A stretch of DNA of 64,000 bases from Phyllobacterium trifolii (GCF_014192095.1 NZ_JACHXN010000027.1:1-64000); one strand, 5' to 3'; numbered from the stretch's first letter, positions 7,027 through 17,230 are shown. A program made the numbers and translations. Notes: generated by a model not told the origin, from the letters alone.

Positions 7027-8970
7027 TCAACTTGCATGCGCGCTGATAATGGCATCGGCTTCTTTTCCATAAAGTTCTTCGAAATGATCGAAGTTCTTCG
7101 AAAATGTACCAATGCCCTGTGTAGCGGAGCGCAGCGAGCGCGCCAGTTCGTCGAGCGCGCTGCCGGGAATGAGCGCGCGGAAGACATCCCATCCCTTGGC
7201 GGTGTCGTCCCGATCGAAGCCCAGAACCTGCCCCTTGAAAGCGGAGACGATCGGCACGAGACTGCCGGAGTAAATGGAGGGGATGTGGATCTCCACACGG
7301 AAGATCGGCTGCATCAGCACGGCGGACGCCTGGGCCAGCGCGTCCCGCACCCCCATTTTCCCCGCTGCCCGGAATGCGAATTCGGAACTGTCGACGGAAT
7401 GATGCTGGCCGTCGGTCAATGTCACGCCGACATCGATGACCCGAAGACCCAGCGGGCCTTTTTCCATCGCTTCGCGAGCTCCGGCCTCGACTGCGGGAAT
7501 GAAATTGCGCGGAACAGCACCACCCTTGACCGTTTCGCCGAAGCTGAAGCCTTCGCCGCGTTCATTCGGGTGTATGCTTAGTTTCACATCGGCAAATTGT
7601 CCGGCACCGCCGGTCTGCTTGCGGTGACGGTAGTGAACATCCGATGTTTTCGAGATCGTCTCACGGTAAACCGGGCTTGGTTGCCGGTCGGTTACGTTGA
7701 CATGAAAGACTTCCGCCAGGGTCTTGCAGAGATCGCGCAAATGTACCGGCCCCTGAACGCAGATCAGTTGGGCGCCGGTCCCTTCCTCCTGCGTGACCTT
7801 GAGGCCGTGATCGGTCTCCGCGAGCTTTGCCAGCGTTTCGGAGAGCTTCGTTTCGTCCCGTTCGCTGTCGGGTACCAATATGCGTTCCAGCATGGGGGTA
7901 GGCGGCTTTGTCCATGCCGGTGATGCGACAGCAGTGTCGGCTGTCAGCAGCGACGGAACAGGCAAATGATCGGATTTTACCGTGGCGAAAACGTCGCCGG
8001 GGAGTATCGCCGTTGTAACAGGTTTGCCGGTCCCGGTATCCTGCACTGGTCCCAAACGCGAGCCGGCAAGCAGAGATCCCTGCTTGAGGCCATCGCCGAG
8101 AGCACGCACAAGCACCGTTTTGCCGACGTTCTGGCGGTGATAGGCGTGGAAGCTCACGCCGACCAACGCCGCCTCTTTGAGGCTGACGGCCGCTGCAAGG
8201 CGCGCGCGAAGGACATCATTTTGCGGGGCTTCGTGACGCAGGGCCTTCATCAGGCGCATGATGCCGTTGCTATGGCTTGCGGCCCCGACAAGAACGGGGA
8301 TGATACGATTTTCCCGCAGGACGCGCGAAGAGATGGCATAAATGGCATCGCTGGCTGGCTCGCGGTCTTCGATAAGTTCCTCCAGCAGCCAGTCGTCGAA
8401 TTCGGAGAGAGATTCGAGAAGTTCCGCCCGTGCTTCATGCTCGCGCTCCACAACATCGGTGGGAATTTCGACAAGGGCCGATGTCTGGCCCTCGCGGTAG
8501 CGCCAGGCACGCTCCGAAATAAGGTCGCAGCTGCCGACGATATTGTCGCCTTCGCGGATGGGGATCTGCCGCAGTAGCAACGTGTGGCTGGCAAAGTCCT
8601 GAAGCGAGGCTATGACGTCTCGGAGTCGGCCCCTCGGTTCGTCCATCCGGTTCACGAACACGATACACGGTGTTCCCGAAGCTTCGATCACTCGCAGATA
8701 GGGAGCCGCAAGTACAGCTTCCTCGGGGTTTGGCGACACACACAGGATGCAGGCGTCACTGGCCAAAAGTGCATGCTGGGCGTGGACGAGAGCCTCACCC
8801 GAGCCAGGCGCATCCAGCGCACACCATGCTTCGTTGCCGAACTCGAATTCCGTCAGGCCCAATCCGTATGGAGAGATGGATTTTTTTGATGCACCTTCCA
8901 GTGCGGCCAGTTTTTCCACGAGCGTGGATTTCCCGGCCTGCGAGGGACCGAGTACCGTAAAGCAGCGCAT
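7027..8970 (-). CDS. Elongation factor G-like GTPase (paralogue)
   Basis: A translational GTPase of 647 residues, homologous to EF-G along its length. The P-loop is GPSQAGKST (residues 8-16) instead of the canonical GHVDHGKT; G3 is DAPG, and G4 is NRMD. The C-terminal half has recognisable EF-G domain IV/V sequence (YRHRKQTGGAGQFADVKLSI, then a G-A-V-P-R-N-F-I-P segment). Such EF-G-like paralogues occur beside normal fusA in Rhizobiales; their role, possibly in stress or recycling, is not settled. ATG 8970 has GGGAGG six bases upstream; a TTG further out at 8994 has none. It stands alone, followed by the palindromic repeat. Confidence 0.9.
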   Translation of the reverse strand: MRCFTVLGPSQAGKSTLVEKLAALEGASKKSISPYGLGLTEFEFGNEAWCALDAPGSGEALVHAQHALLASDACILCVSPNPEEAVLAAPYLRVIEASGTPCIVFVNRMDEPRGRLRDVIASLQDFASHTLLLRQIPIREGDNIVGSCDLISERAWRYREGQTSALVEIPTDVVEREHEARAELLESLSEFDDWLLEELIEDREPASDAIYAISSRVLRENRIIPVLVGAASHSNGIMRLMKALRHEAPQNDVLRARLAAAVSLKEAALVGVSFHAYHRQNVGKTVLVRALGDGLKQGSLLAGSRLGPVQDTGTGKPVTTAILPGDVFATVKSDHLPVPSLLTADTAVASPAWTKPPTPMLERILVPDSERDETKLSETLAKLAETDHGLKVTQEEGTGAQLICVQGPVHLRDLCKTLAEVFHVNVTDRQPSPVYRETISKTSDVHYRHRKQTGGAGQFADVKLSIHPNERGEGFSFGETVKGGAVPRNFIPAVEAGAREAMEKGPLGLRVIDVGVTLTDGQHHSVDSSEFAFRAAGKMGVRDALAQASAVLMQPIFRVEIHIPSIYSGSLVPIVSAFKGQVLGFDRDDTAKGWDVFRALIPGSALDELARSLRSATQGIGTFSKNFDHFEELYGKEADAIISAHAS

Positions 8971-9060
8971 GGCGTTCCTCCCTGCCACGAACAATCTCTA
9001 CCATCAGGATGCCCCAGACTGGCGCAAAGCGCTAGAGCGGCTTTGTCTTATGGAGCCAGT

Positions 9061-10347
9061 TTAAAGCTCGATTGTTTTCGCGCCAACGTGGATCGATCGC
9101 CCGGCGCCCCAACCGAACAGAGCCGCTCCAAGCCCGAGAAGGACGAATAGCACAGCTGTGGCGGCAAAACTCCCCGTGAGGCTGTGAATGAGCCCGACCA
9201 GAAGCGGACCCGTCGCGGCAAGCATGTAGCCGATGCATTGCGCCATGCCGGAAAGATGCGAGGCCACATGTGCATTCGGCGATCGCAAAACGATAATAGT
9301 CATCGCTATGGCAATCAGTCCGCCTTGACCAAGCCCTTGGACGACAGCCCACACCCAGACTGTTGACAGCGGAGCGAACAGAAAACCGAGCAGACCGATG
9401 ACCGCCAGCGCAACGAGCGTCAGATTGAGGAACCGTTGGTCCCTGCAGCGCACTGCGATCGACGGAACGAGGAGGCAGGCAAAGACCTGCGCCATGACCG
9501 ACACGGATACCACGACGCCCGCTGTGACGCCGTCGAGCCCGCGCTCGCGCAGAATCGGCGATAGCCAGCCGAAGACGCAGTAAGCCAAAGCCGATTGCAG
9601 TCCCATAAACAAGGTGACCTGCCAGGCAAGGCGATCGCGCCAGAGACCTTCAACCCTGAAGCCGGCATGTTTTGTGCGGACTTTCCTGAAGAAGGCATGC
9701 GGGAACCAGATCACCGCGACGAGTATCGCCGGTATCGCCCATGCACCAAGCGCCAGGGACCAGTTGCCGCCGAGCACGCGCTGCAAGGGCAGGGTGAAAC
9801 CGGCTGCGCTGGCTGCTCCTGCACAAAGTGCCATAGTGTAAAGGCCGGTCATCATGCCGGTTCTCGAGGCGAAGTCGCGTTTCACAAGGCCCGGAAGCAG
9901 AACATTGCCGACAGCGATACAGGAACCGGCAAGGGCAGTCCCGAAGAATAGCAATGGCAGCGAGCCGAAGCCGCGCAACGCGGTACCCAATGCAAGAAGC
10001 AGCAGCACGGCCAGCAGCGTTCGTTCCGCGCCGATGCGCTGTGCCAGCCTTGGCGCGAGCGGGGCGAAGACGCCAAGGCAGACGACGGGCAGGGTTGTCA
10101 GAACGCCGGCGCCGAAAGAGGACAGCCCCGTCTGTTCGATGATCTCCGGCAAAAGCGCAGACGCACTGGAGAAGACCGGACGAAGATTGAAGGCGATGAG
10201 GACGAGGCTCAACCCCGTGACGATCTGCGCGGCACGGCTTGCAAAAACCGGAGGCCTGGGCTTTGGAACGCTGTCGGCTTCGGCATCGATCAATTGTTCG
10301 CTGGCGATATCCTGTGGTCCGGAGCTGGGGGATATATGCTGGTTCAT
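9061..10347 (-). CDS. CynX/NimT-type MFS transporter
   Basis: A 428-residue membrane protein with about 12 hydrophobic helices after a polar N-terminus of roughly 35 residues. The opening of the first helix (LIAFNLRPVFSSASALLPEI) and GMMTGLYTMALCAGAA in the middle are typical of the CynX/NimT branch of the major facilitator superfamily, whose members take up cyanate or 2-nitroimidazole resistance substrates; the real substrate here is unknown. Its ATG overlaps the stop of the GntR gene by four bases (ATGA), so the two form an operon and the regulator probably controls the transporter. No cyanase gene lies nearby. Confidence 0.87.
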   Translation of the reverse strand: MNQHISPSSGPQDIASEQLIDAEADSVPKPRPPVFASRAAQIVTGLSLVLIAFNLRPVFSSASALLPEIIEQTGLSSFGAGVLTTLPVVCLGVFAPLAPRLAQRIGAERTLLAVLLLLALGTALRGFGSLPLLFFGTALAGSCIAVGNVLLPGLVKRDFASRTGMMTGLYTMALCAGAASAAGFTLPLQRVLGGNWSLALGAWAIPAILVAVIWFPHAFFRKVRTKHAGFRVEGLWRDRLAWQVTLFMGLQSALAYCVFGWLSPILRERGLDGVTAGVVVSVSVMAQVFACLLVPSIAVRCRDQRFLNLTLVALAVIGLLGFLFAPLSTVWVWAVVQGLGQGGLIAIAMTIIVLRSPNAHVASHLSGMAQCIGYMLAATGPLLVGLIHSLTGSFAATAVLFVLLGLGAALFGWGAGRSIHVGAKTIEL

Positions 10348-11021
10348 GATGCGAGAAGCCGATCGAGTTCAAGAAGAATGGGAGCCATGAAAGCCCGGGT
10401 GGTGAGAGTTGCTTTCTCCGGATCGCCCGAGGCGATGGCATCGATGATCGCGGAATGAGCAGCCATGTCGGGTTCGGGGAGTTCGCCGGTCACCGTGGCC
10501 TTGATGATTTCCTGGGTCGAAGTCGAGAAGAACTCGTAGACCTCAATGAGTGCGCTGTTTCCGGAAGCGGCAACAACCGCCTTGTGAAATGCAAGGTCCT
10601 GTTCGACATAGCGATCATGATCGGCGGGGTTGTACTCGCCGCGATCGCTAAGCATTTGCCGAAGTTCTGCGACGACCTCCGGTGTATGGCGTGTTGCCGC
10701 AAGGCGTGCGGCCTCTACTTCGAGCGCACAACGCGTCTCGACCTGATCCCGAAGCCCGGTCCGCCGGATTCGGAGCAGACTGTCCTCCGCATCGATCGCC
10801 GAGCGGACATAGGTGCCAGAGCCCTGTCTGGTTTCAAGGATGCCCTGGGAAACGAGGACGCGAACAGCTTCCCGCACGGTGCCGCGACTGACCCCCAGCA
10901 TGTCGGCAAGCGTCGCTTCATTCGGAATGCGCTCTCCTATCTGCCAGCGGCTGACGGTGATTTCAGCGCGAATATTCTGAATCGCGGTGTCTGCAAGATT
11001 GGTCCGCACGGCGGGCTGCAT
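10344..11021 (-). CDS. GntR/FadR family transcription regulator
   Basis: A 225-residue DNA-binding regulator. The N-terminus is a winged helix (IPNEATLADMLGVSRGTVRE, then VLVSQGILETRQGSGTYV); the C-terminus is an all-helical FCD ligand-binding domain, with DHDRYVEQDLAFHKAVVAAS as its typical metal/ligand-binding stretch. ATG 11021 with an AGGA upstream fits the usual N-terminus of the family better than an upstream start at 11099. It overlaps the CynX-type transporter gene by four bases and likely controls that operon, perhaps binding its own promoter near 11022-11100. The effector is unknown. Confidence 0.9.
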   Translation of the reverse strand: MQPAVRTNLADTAIQNIRAEITVSRWQIGERIPNEATLADMLGVSRGTVREAVRVLVSQGILETRQGSGTYVRSAIDAEDSLLRIRRTGLRDQVETRCALEVEAARLAATRHTPEVVAELRQMLSDRGEYNPADHDRYVEQDLAFHKAVVAASGNSALIEVYEFFSTSTQEIIKATVTGELPEPDMAAHSAIIDAIASGDPEKATLTTRAFMAPILLELDRLLAS

Positions 11022-11185
11022 GAGGATAATTCCTAAAGTCATCTGATGACTTAATGAATAATCTTGACGTTTAGCTTTGTCAACCGAACGACATATCACT
11101 GCCTAAGGCGCGAAAGACTTGCCTCATCCGGCGGATTGCACTAGCCAGTATGGAGATATTTTTTAGCCAGGAATTACACACCAGC

Positions 11186-12688
11186 ATGACTCTCGTTGAT
11201 ACGCGTACGCCGGAACCCAAGCGTTTTGTTTCAGGTGCCACAGGTGATTGGGAGATCGTCGTCGGCATGGAAGTCCATGCGCAGGTCACCTCGAATTCGA
11301 AATTGTTTTCCGGTGCGTCGACCACTTTCGGCGCTGAACCGAACGAGAATGTCTCGCTGGTCGATGCCGCCATGCCGGGGATGCTGCCGGTAATCAACGA
11401 ATGGTGCGTGCGCCAGGCAATCCGTACAGGGCTCGGGCTCAAGGCGCAGATCAACCTGAAGTCGGTTTTCGACCGCAAGAATTATTTCTATCCCGACCTG
11501 CCACAGGGTTACCAGATATCCCAGTTCAAGCAGCCTATCGTCGGTGAAGGCAAGATGATCATCTCGGTCGGCCCCGATAAAAAGGGCGAGTTCGAGGATA
11601 TCGAAATCGGCATCGAGCGTCTGCATCTGGAACAGGATGCCGGCAAATCACTGCACGACCAGAATCCGACGATGTCCTATGTGGATCTGAACCGGTCCGG
11701 CGTGGCGCTGATGGAGATCGTCTCGAAGCCGGATATGCGTTCTTCCGATGAAGCGAAGGCGTACCTCACCAAGCTGCGGACCATCGTACGCTATCTCGGC
11801 ACGTGCGACGGCAATATGGATGAGGGCTCGATGCGCGCTGACGTCAATGTCTCGGTGCGCAAGCCCGGTGGTGAATTCGGCACACGCTGCGAGATCAAAA
11901 ACGTAAACTCGATCCGCTTTGTCGGCCAAGCTATTGAATATGAGGCGCGCCGCCAGATCGCCGTCCTTGAAGATGGCGGCTCCATCGATCAGGAAACACG
12001 GCTCTTCGATCCGGTAAAGGGCGAGACACGCTCGATGCGCTCCAAGGAAGAGGCGCATGACTATCGCTACTTCCCCGATCCCGATTTGCTTCCGCTGGAA
12101 TTCGAACTGTCCTATGTCGAAGAGCTGAAGGCTGACCTGCCGGAACTGCCGGACGATAAGAAGGCGCGCCTTGTCTCGGAGCTGGGGCTCTCGGTCTATG
12201 ATGCATCTATACTCGTCACAGAAAAGGCGATTGCCGATTATTATGAGGCTGTCGCCAAGGGCCGCGATGGCAAGCTTTCCGCCAACTGGGTGATCAATGA
12301 TCTGCTTGGGGCACTGAACAAGGCAGGCAAGGGCATAGAGGAATCGCCTGTGTCGCCGGAACAGCTCGGCGCTGTGATCGATTTGATCAAGGAAGGTACG
12401 ATTTCCGGCAAGATCGCCAAGGATCTTTTCGAGATCGTCTGGAACGAAGGTGGCGATCCCCGCGAACTCGTGGAAAGCCGCGGCATGAAGCAGGTCACGG
12501 ATACCGGTGCCATCGAAAAAGCCATCGATGATGTCATCGCCGCCAACCCTGACAAGGTGGATCAGGCCAAGGCAAAGCCAAGCCTTGCCGGCTGGTTCGT
12601 CGGACAGGTGATGAAATCGACAGGCGGCAAGGCCAATCCTCAGGTTCTCAGCGACATGGTCAAGGCAAAACTCGGGATAACCGAATAG
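11186..12688 (+). CDS. gatB: Asp-tRNA(Asn)/Glu-tRNA(Gln) amidotransferase subunit B
   Basis: GatB of the GatCAB complex, which converts misacylated Glu-tRNA(Gln), and Asp-tRNA(Asn) where used, to the amidated form. The 500-residue length is normal. Recognisable are [12 protein letters not shown] near the N-terminus, [14 protein letters not shown], the zinc/tRNA region with [11 protein letters not shown], and [20 protein letters not shown]. The C-terminus is a YqeY-like tRNA-binding domain ([10 protein letters not shown]). ATG 11186 gives the usual start [14 protein letters not shown]; an in-frame ATG at 11150 would add 12 unlikely residues. The acetyltransferase gene begins at the base after the stop, so translation is probably coupled. 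gatA and gatC are not in the window. Confidence 0.96.
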   Translation: MTLVDTRTPEPKRFVSGATGDWEIVVGMEVHAQVTSNSKLFSGASTTFGAEPNENVSLVDAAMPGMLPVINEWCVRQAIRTGLGLKAQINLKSVFDRKNYFYPDLPQGYQISQFKQPIVGEGKMIISVGPDKKGEFEDIEIGIERLHLEQDAGKSLHDQNPTMSYVDLNRSGVALMEIVSKPDMRSSDEAKAYLTKLRTIVRYLGTCDGNMDEGSMRADVNVSVRKPGGEFGTRCEIKNVNSIRFVGQAIEYEARRQIAVLEDGGSIDQETRLFDPVKGETRSMRSKEEAHDYRYFPDPDLLPLEFELSYVEELKADLPELPDDKKARLVSELGLSVYDASILVTEKAIADYYEAVAKGRDGKLSANWVINDLLGALNKAGKGIEESPVSPEQLGAVIDLIKEGTISGKIAKDLFEIVWNEGGDPRELVESRGMKQVTDTGAIEKAIDDVIAANPDKVDQAKAKPSLAGWFVGQVMKSTGGKANPQVLSDMVKAKLGITE

Positions 12689-13198
12689 ATGTGGGTTCGC
12701 AGCGCAACGAAGGAAGATCTGGATGCGGTGCGCGACATGCTCGCCCTGACCTGGCACGCGACCTATGACGATGTTTACGGCGTCGAAAAAGTGAAGGCGA
12801 TCACTGATCGCTATCATTCGCTTGATGCGTTGAAGAAGCAGTTGGCAAAACCTTATTCGGAATTCATCATCGCCGATGATGGCGCCGATATCATGGGAAT
12901 GGCCTATGCGTCACAGAAGGATCACAAGCTTTCGATCCTCAACCAGCTCTATGTGCATCCGGAACATCAGAAGAAGGGTGTGGGTTCGTTGCTGCTGGCG
13001 GAAATGGAGAGCGCCTTTCCCGGTGTCTACGCGCTGCAGCTCGAAGTTATCGAATCGAATCAAAGAGCTCTGAGCTTTTATGAAAGCAGGGGATTCGAGC
13101 GTACCAATAACCGGATCGAAAACTGGGGTGAGCCGAATTCCGGTATTTCCGTGGTGGTGCTGGAGAAATCCCTGACTGGATTTGAGCTCGCACCGTGA
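12689..13198 (+). CDS. GNAT family N-acetyltransferase (first)
   Basis: A 169-residue GNAT acetyltransferase. The acetyl-CoA-binding motif is QLYVHPEHQKKGVGSLLLAE, followed by the typical LEVIESNQRALSFYESRGFE. These enzymes move an acetyl group from acetyl-CoA to an amine; the substrate (small molecule, antibiotic or protein N-terminus) cannot be told. The ATG follows the gatB stop with no gap, and the 3' end overlaps the next GNAT gene by four bases (GTGA), making gatB-GNAT-GNAT one transcription unit. Confidence 0.9.
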   Translation: MWVRSATKEDLDAVRDMLALTWHATYDDVYGVEKVKAITDRYHSLDALKKQLAKPYSEFIIADDGADIMGMAYASQKDHKLSILNQLYVHPEHQKKGVGSLLLAEMESAFPGVYALQLEVIESNQRALSFYESRGFERTNNRIENWGEPNSGISVVVLEKSLTGFELAP

Positions 13199-13677
13199 CA
13201 ACAGAAGTTGATGTGACGTTTCGGCAGGCAACGATCGATGACCTGCGAGCGGTGATCTCGCTGTTTGCCGATGATGCGGTCGGAGGCCATGGCGATACAA
13301 ACGATTCGTCGGCGTTGCCACTTTACGAAAGTGCCTTTGCCACGATCGAAGCCAGTCCAAACGATCTGCTCTTCGTCGGCGTTCTCAAGGATGAGGTGGT
13401 TGCCACCGCACAAGTGACCTTCATTACGTCGCTCACGGGTCGGGGAACGAAGCGCATGGCTATCGAAGCGGTGCAGACACGAACCGACATGCGCGGCAAG
13501 GGAATTGGCGCGAAGTTGATCCAGCATTGCCTTGATGTTGCGCGCGAGCGGGACATTGCGCTGGTGCAGTTGACATCGAACGCCAAGCGCCAGGACGCGC
13601 ACCGTTTTTACGAGCGGCTTGGTTTCGAGAAGAGCCACGCGGGATTCAAAATGCGCTTGGCTCCAGCGTCAACTTGA
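13195..13677 (+). CDS. GNAT family N-acetyltransferase (second)
   Basis: A 160-residue GNAT acetyltransferase starting at GTG 13195, overlapping the previous stop. Motif A is RTDMRGKGIGAKLIQHCLDV and motif B is AHRFYERLGFEKSHAGFKM, both well preserved. It is only distantly similar to its neighbour, so the pair does not look like a recent duplication. It resembles MarR-type or antibiotic-modifying small GNATs common in rhizobia. The substrate is unknown. No terminator is evident in the 72 bases before the NDUFA12 gene. Confidence 0.88.
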   Translation: MTTEVDVTFRQATIDDLRAVISLFADDAVGGHGDTNDSSALPLYESAFATIEASPNDLLFVGVLKDEVVATAQVTFITSLTGRGTKRMAIEAVQTRTDMRGKGIGAKLIQHCLDVARERDIALVQLTSNAKRQDAHRFYERLGFEKSHAGFKMRLAPAST

Positions 13678-13749
13678 CCCTTGCTATCGGGCAGTGATAC
13701 GGCCATAAACCCATGAGTTGCTAATGGCAACATTCCAAGCAGGATTGCT

Positions 13750-14148
13750 ATGAAGACCTTCATGACCCAGTTTTTCACGTGGTGGAATGGACCGACACTC
13801 GGTACCCGCTTCTTCACATGGCGCAAAGGCACGAAAGTTGGCGAAGATCAGTTCGGCAACGTCTATTACGAGGGCACCTTCGATTCGGAAGGGCGCAAGC
13901 GACGCTGGGTAATCTACAACGGCTATGCGGAAGCTTCGGCTATTCCTGCCGGCTGGCACGGCTGGATACACCACAGGGTTGACACTGCGCCGTCGCAGGA
14001 AAACTATAAGCCGTATCCTTGGGAAAAGAATCACCAGGCGAATCTCACCGGTTCTGCCGCTGCCTATCGACCGCAGGGTTCGATTGCGCATGGCGATAAC
14101 CGGCCGACTGTGACCGGCGATTACGATGCCTGGACACCGGGCGCCTAG
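13750..14148 (+). CDS. NADH:ubiquinone oxidoreductase NDUFA12-type subunit
   Basis: A 132-residue homologue of the accessory complex I subunit NDUFA12 (B17.2), which alphaproteobacteria share with mitochondria. It acts at the matrix/cytoplasmic face of complex I near the peripheral arm. Family hallmarks are FFTWWNGPTLGTRFFTW, GEDQFGNVYYE, RRWVIYNG, PAGWHGWIHH and KPYPWEKNHQANLTG. AGGA lies five bases before ATG 13750. The core nuo operon is not in the window; separate location is normal. The gene is followed, 81 bases on, by the DUF2155 gene, an order often seen in this order of bacteria. Confidence 0.95.
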   Translation: MKTFMTQFFTWWNGPTLGTRFFTWRKGTKVGEDQFGNVYYEGTFDSEGRKRRWVIYNGYAEASAIPAGWHGWIHHRVDTAPSQENYKPYPWEKNHQANLTGSAAAYRPQGSIAHGDNRPTVTGDYDAWTPGA

Positions 14149-14229
14149 TCGGATCTTCTTCTGCCACATTTGCTCTTTATCGACAGGCTGGAATCGAAAT
14201 CCTCTTGTGCGCGCTTAACCGGAAATGAC

Positions 14230-14676
14230 ATGATCAGTCGGAAATTTCGCTCTCTTGCCGTCGGGCTGATCACTGCTGGTCTATGCAGTGCTGTCTCCGG
14301 CGCATCAGCCCAATCGACCGAGAAGATTTCAAATCCGATTGCCGTCTTTTCCGGCCTCGACAAGATCACCGGACGAATCACCACCTTCGACGTCTACATC
14401 AACGAGACGGTGCAATTCGGCGCGCTGCAATTGACGCCGCATGTCTGCTACACACGTCCCGATACGGAGACGCCGAAGACTGATACGTTTGTCGAAGTCG
14501 ATGAGATCACGCTGGACCGCAAAATCCGCAAGATCTTTTCCGGCTGGATGTTTGCCGATAGCCCCGGCCTCAATGCGGTCGAGCACCCGGTGTACGATGT
14601 GTGGCTGAAGGCCTGCAAACAGAAGTCGGACGTTCCAGCCCCGGATGCCGCCCAGACGGGCGGAACCCAGAACTAA
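14230..14676 (+). CDS. DUF2155 domain protein, exported
   Basis: A 148-residue protein from ATG 14230, which places a clear signal peptide at the N-terminus (LAVGLITAGLCSAVSGASAQ). The mature part is DUF2155: SNPIAVFSGLDKITGRITTF, QFGALQLTPHVCYTRP and IFSGWMFADSPGLNAVEHPVYD, ending with DVWLKACK. Conserved Cys in VCYTRP and LKACK may pair. The family is periplasmic and widespread in alphaproteobacteria without known function. A longer frame from 14170 would bury the signal peptide and is rejected. The gene converges with the VOC gene. Confidence 0.9.
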   Translation: MISRKFRSLAVGLITAGLCSAVSGASAQSTEKISNPIAVFSGLDKITGRITTFDVYINETVQFGALQLTPHVCYTRPDTETPKTDTFVEVDEITLDRKIRKIFSGWMFADSPGLNAVEHPVYDVWLKACKQKSDVPAPDAAQTGGTQN

Positions 14677-14695
14677 TTTCAGCAAAGCTGATAGC

Positions 14696-15109
14696 CTACA
14701 TTGGCTTCGAGCAGTTGATCATCCAGGGTGTGCCATAGCGGTCGACGAACATGGCAAACCGTGTGGCCCAGGATGTTTCTCCGATCGGCATCATGATGCT
14801 GGTCGCGCCTTCAGAGAGTTCGGCAAACACACGGTCTGCTTCATCAGGTTTATCCGTGTTGATGCTTACGGTCATGCCCTGTGCCTTCTGAAAATAAGGC
14901 GGCGGTGCATCTGATCCCATCAGCATGGTATCTCCGACTTTCATGCTGACATGCATGATATTTTTGGCCAGTTCCGGCGCCGACGTGTTGCCTTCGGGCA
15001 TCTCGTCATAGCGGACCATGAACTCGATCTTTCCGCCCAGCACTTTCTCGTAGAATTTGAAGGCTTCCTCACATTGACCGTCGAAGTTCAAATAAGCATT
15101 GAGTCTCAC
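14696..15109 (-). CDS. VOC family protein, PhnB-like
   Basis: A 137-residue vicinal-oxygen-chelate protein of the PhnB/YjdN group. It opens MRLNAYLNFDGQCEEAFKFY and has GSDAPPPYFQKAQGMTVSIN and the ending WATRFAMFVDRYGTPWMINC, as in PhnB-like proteins. These are structural relatives of glyoxalase and dioxygenases; most have no proven activity. It lies between the convergent DUF2155 gene and aat; 138 bases separate it from aat, so it may form a separate unit or be the end of the aat operon. Confidence 0.9.
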   Translation of the reverse strand: MRLNAYLNFDGQCEEAFKFYEKVLGGKIEFMVRYDEMPEGNTSAPELAKNIMHVSMKVGDTMLMGSDAPPPYFQKAQGMTVSINTDKPDEADRVFAELSEGATSIMMPIGETSWATRFAMFVDRYGTPWMINCSKPM

Positions 15110-15247
15110 GAAAGTTCTCCTTGTGGCTTTGGGTTGTTCCGTTTCAAGGACGAACGGAATTGCAGCTCCCCGACATTCTTCTCAGGAATGTTTTGAACAT
15201 TGGTCGGGTTCCAACAAAGGAGCATACGACCGGATCTGCGACGGTTT

Positions 15248-15862
15248 TTAGAATTCAGCCGGCTGTGCCAAGGCATTTTCCAGCATCTTCTGGTATTGGC
15301 GCCGGGGCACCTCAACTGCGCCGAAGGTTTCCAGATGATTGGTGGTGAACTGGGTGTCGAGCAGCGTAAAATTTTTTTCGATCAGATGACCGACCAGATG
15401 GACGAGGCAGACTTTCGACGCATCCCGCTCGCGCGAGAACATGCTTTCGCCAAAAAATGCCGATCCCAGCGCGATGCCGTAAAGGCCGCCGACAAGGTTT
15501 CCGTCACGCCAGGCTTCGACGGTGTGGCAATAGCCAAGGTCGAACAGCTTGCCATAGGCTTCGCGGATCGGGCGATTGATCCATGTGCGGGCGCGTTCGC
15601 CGCTGCCGCTGGCACAGCCGGTAATAACGCCCGTGAAATCGGTATCGTAGCGAATATCGAAACGGCCTTGGCGCACTGTCTTGCGCAGGCTGCGCGAAAC
15701 GTGGAAATTCTCGAAGGGGAGGACTCCGCGCTTTTCCGGACGTACCCAGAAAATTTCCGGATTGTCCGCCTCTTCGGCCATGGGAAAAACCCCGGTTGCA
15801 TAGGCGCGCAGCAACAATTCGGGGTCTATTCTGAATGCTTCTTGCGGGTTCTTACCCGTCAT
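15248..15862 (-). CDS. aat: Leucyl/phenylalanyl-tRNA-protein transferase
   Basis: The Aat enzyme adds Leu or Phe from aminoacyl-tRNA to proteins with N-terminal Arg or Lys, marking them for ClpS/ClpAP degradation. The 204 residues show [40 protein letters not shown], then the [20 protein letters not shown] core and [20 protein letters not shown]. The length is right for the family. ATG 15862 starts three bases after the accC stop, so aat is the last gene of the aroQ-accB-accC-aat run. This arrangement is typical for Rhizobiales. Confidence 0.96.
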   Translation of the reverse strand: MTGKNPQEAFRIDPELLLRAYATGVFPMAEEADNPEIFWVRPEKRGVLPFENFHVSRSLRKTVRQGRFDIRYDTDFTGVITGCASGSGERARTWINRPIREAYGKLFDLGYCHTVEAWRDGNLVGGLYGIALGSAFFGESMFSRERDASKVCLVHLVGHLIEKNFTLLDTQFTTNHLETFGAVEVPRRQYQKMLENALAQPAEF

Positions 15863-15865
15863 GCC

Positions 15866-17230
15866 TTATTCTTCTGCAGCGTCTGCTGCGTCACCAGCCA
15901 GATAATGTTCCAGCCAATGGATATCATAATCGCCATTGGCAATGTCAGGATTGTTGATCAGATCCTGAAACAGCGGCAGCGTCGTCTTGATACCGTCGAC
16001 AACGAACTCGTCGAGCGCCCGGCGCAACCGCATCATGCATTCGACGCGGTTACGGCCGTGAACGATGAGCTTACCGATGAGGCTGTCATAATAGGGCGGA
16101 ATCTTGTAGCCCGTATAGACGCCTGAATCGACGCGAATGCCAAGGCCCCCCGGCGTATGCCAGTGGGTAATCGTACCCGGTGAGGGCGTAAACGTCCGCG
16201 GATCTTCCGCATTGATGCGGCATTCGATGGCATGACCGGAGAAGCGAATATCCTCCTGCGTTACCGATAGTCCACCGCCGGAGGCAACGCGGATCTGCTC
16301 GTGCACAAGATCGATGCCGGTTATCGCTTCGGTTACGGGATGTTCGACCTGGAGGCGGGTATTCATTTCGATGAAATAAAACTCACCATTCTCGTAAAGG
16401 AACTCGATGGTGCCGGCGCCGCGATAACCCATATCGGCCATGGCATTGGCGCAGATCATGCCGATGCGCTCGCGCTCATCGGAATTGAGGGCAGGCGAGT
16501 TGGCTTCTTCCCAGACCTTCTGGTGCCGGCGCTGCAGCGAGCAGTCGCGCTCACCGAGATGGACGGCCTTGCCAAAGCCATCGCCCATGACCTGAACTTC
16601 GATGTGGCGCGGCTGCTGGAGGTATTTTTCGATATAGACGGCATCGTCGCCAAAGGCTGCACCCGCCTCGGTGCGGGCGGTTGACAGGGCAACCGAAAGC
16701 TCGTCTTCGTTCATCGCGACCTTCATGCCGCGGCCACCGCCGCCGGCCGAGGCCTTGATGATGACCGGGTAACCGATTTCGGCACAGATGCGCGCCGCTT
16801 CCCTATCATCAGTTACACCGCCATCGGAACCCGGAACGACCGGGATGCCAAGGCGTTTTGCGGTGCGCTTGGCTTCGATCTTGTCGCCCATGATGCGGAT
16901 ATGCGCGGCAGTCGGGCCGATGAATGTAATGTTGTGCGCTTCGAGGATTTCGGCGAACTTGGCGTTCTCCGACAGGAAACCGTAACCTGGATGGATCGCA
17001 TCAGCGCCGGTGATTTCGCAGGCCGCAACGATCTGATGGATATTCAGATAGCTATCTCGGGAAGGAGGCGGTCCAATACAGACACTTTCGTCGGCTAGCC
17101 GCACATGCATGGCGTCGGCGTCGGCAGTCGAGTGGACCGCGACGGTCTGGATGCCGAGCTCCTTGCAGGCGCGCAGGACGCGCAGGGCAATCTCGCCGCG
17201 ATTGGCTATGAGTATTTTCTGAAACATCAT
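15866..17230 (-). CDS. accC: Acetyl-CoA carboxylase, biotin carboxylase subunit
   Basis: AccC carboxylates the biotin on AccB with ATP and bicarbonate, the first half of malonyl-CoA formation for fatty acid synthesis. The 454 residues contain [20 protein letters not shown], the ATP-grasp loop [16 protein letters not shown], the [16 protein letters not shown] segment and the catalytic region [16 protein letters not shown]. It starts at ATG 17230 (a second ATG directly follows) seven bases after accB, clearly one operon. The sequence is complete. A biotin carboxylase domain also occurs in pccA in this window, but that protein is longer and carries its own biotinyl domain. Confidence 0.97.
   Translation of the reverse strand: MMFQKILIANRGEIALRVLRACKELGIQTVAVHSTADADAMHVRLADESVCIGPPPSRDSYLNIHQIVAACEITGADAIHPGYGFLSENAKFAEILEAHNITFIGPTAAHIRIMGDKIEAKRTAKRLGIPVVPGSDGGVTDDREAARICAEIGYPVIIKASAGGGGRGMKVAMNEDELSVALSTARTEAGAAFGDDAVYIEKYLQQPRHIEVQVMGDGFGKAVHLGERDCSLQRRHQKVWEEANSPALNSDERERIGMICANAMADMGYRGAGTIEFLYENGEFYFIEMNTRLQVEHPVTEAITGIDLVHEQIRVASGGGLSVTQEDIRFSGHAIECRINAEDPRTFTPSPGTITHWHTPGGLGIRVDSGVYTGYKIPPYYDSLIGKLIVHGRNRVECMMRLRRALDEFVVDGIKTTLPLFQDLINNPDIANGDYDIHWLEHYLAGDAADAAEE

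Noticed and set aside
11648-12817. 389-codon minus-strand frame inside gatB
   Set aside because: Antisense of gatB, with no recognisable domain; the GatB reading is certain.
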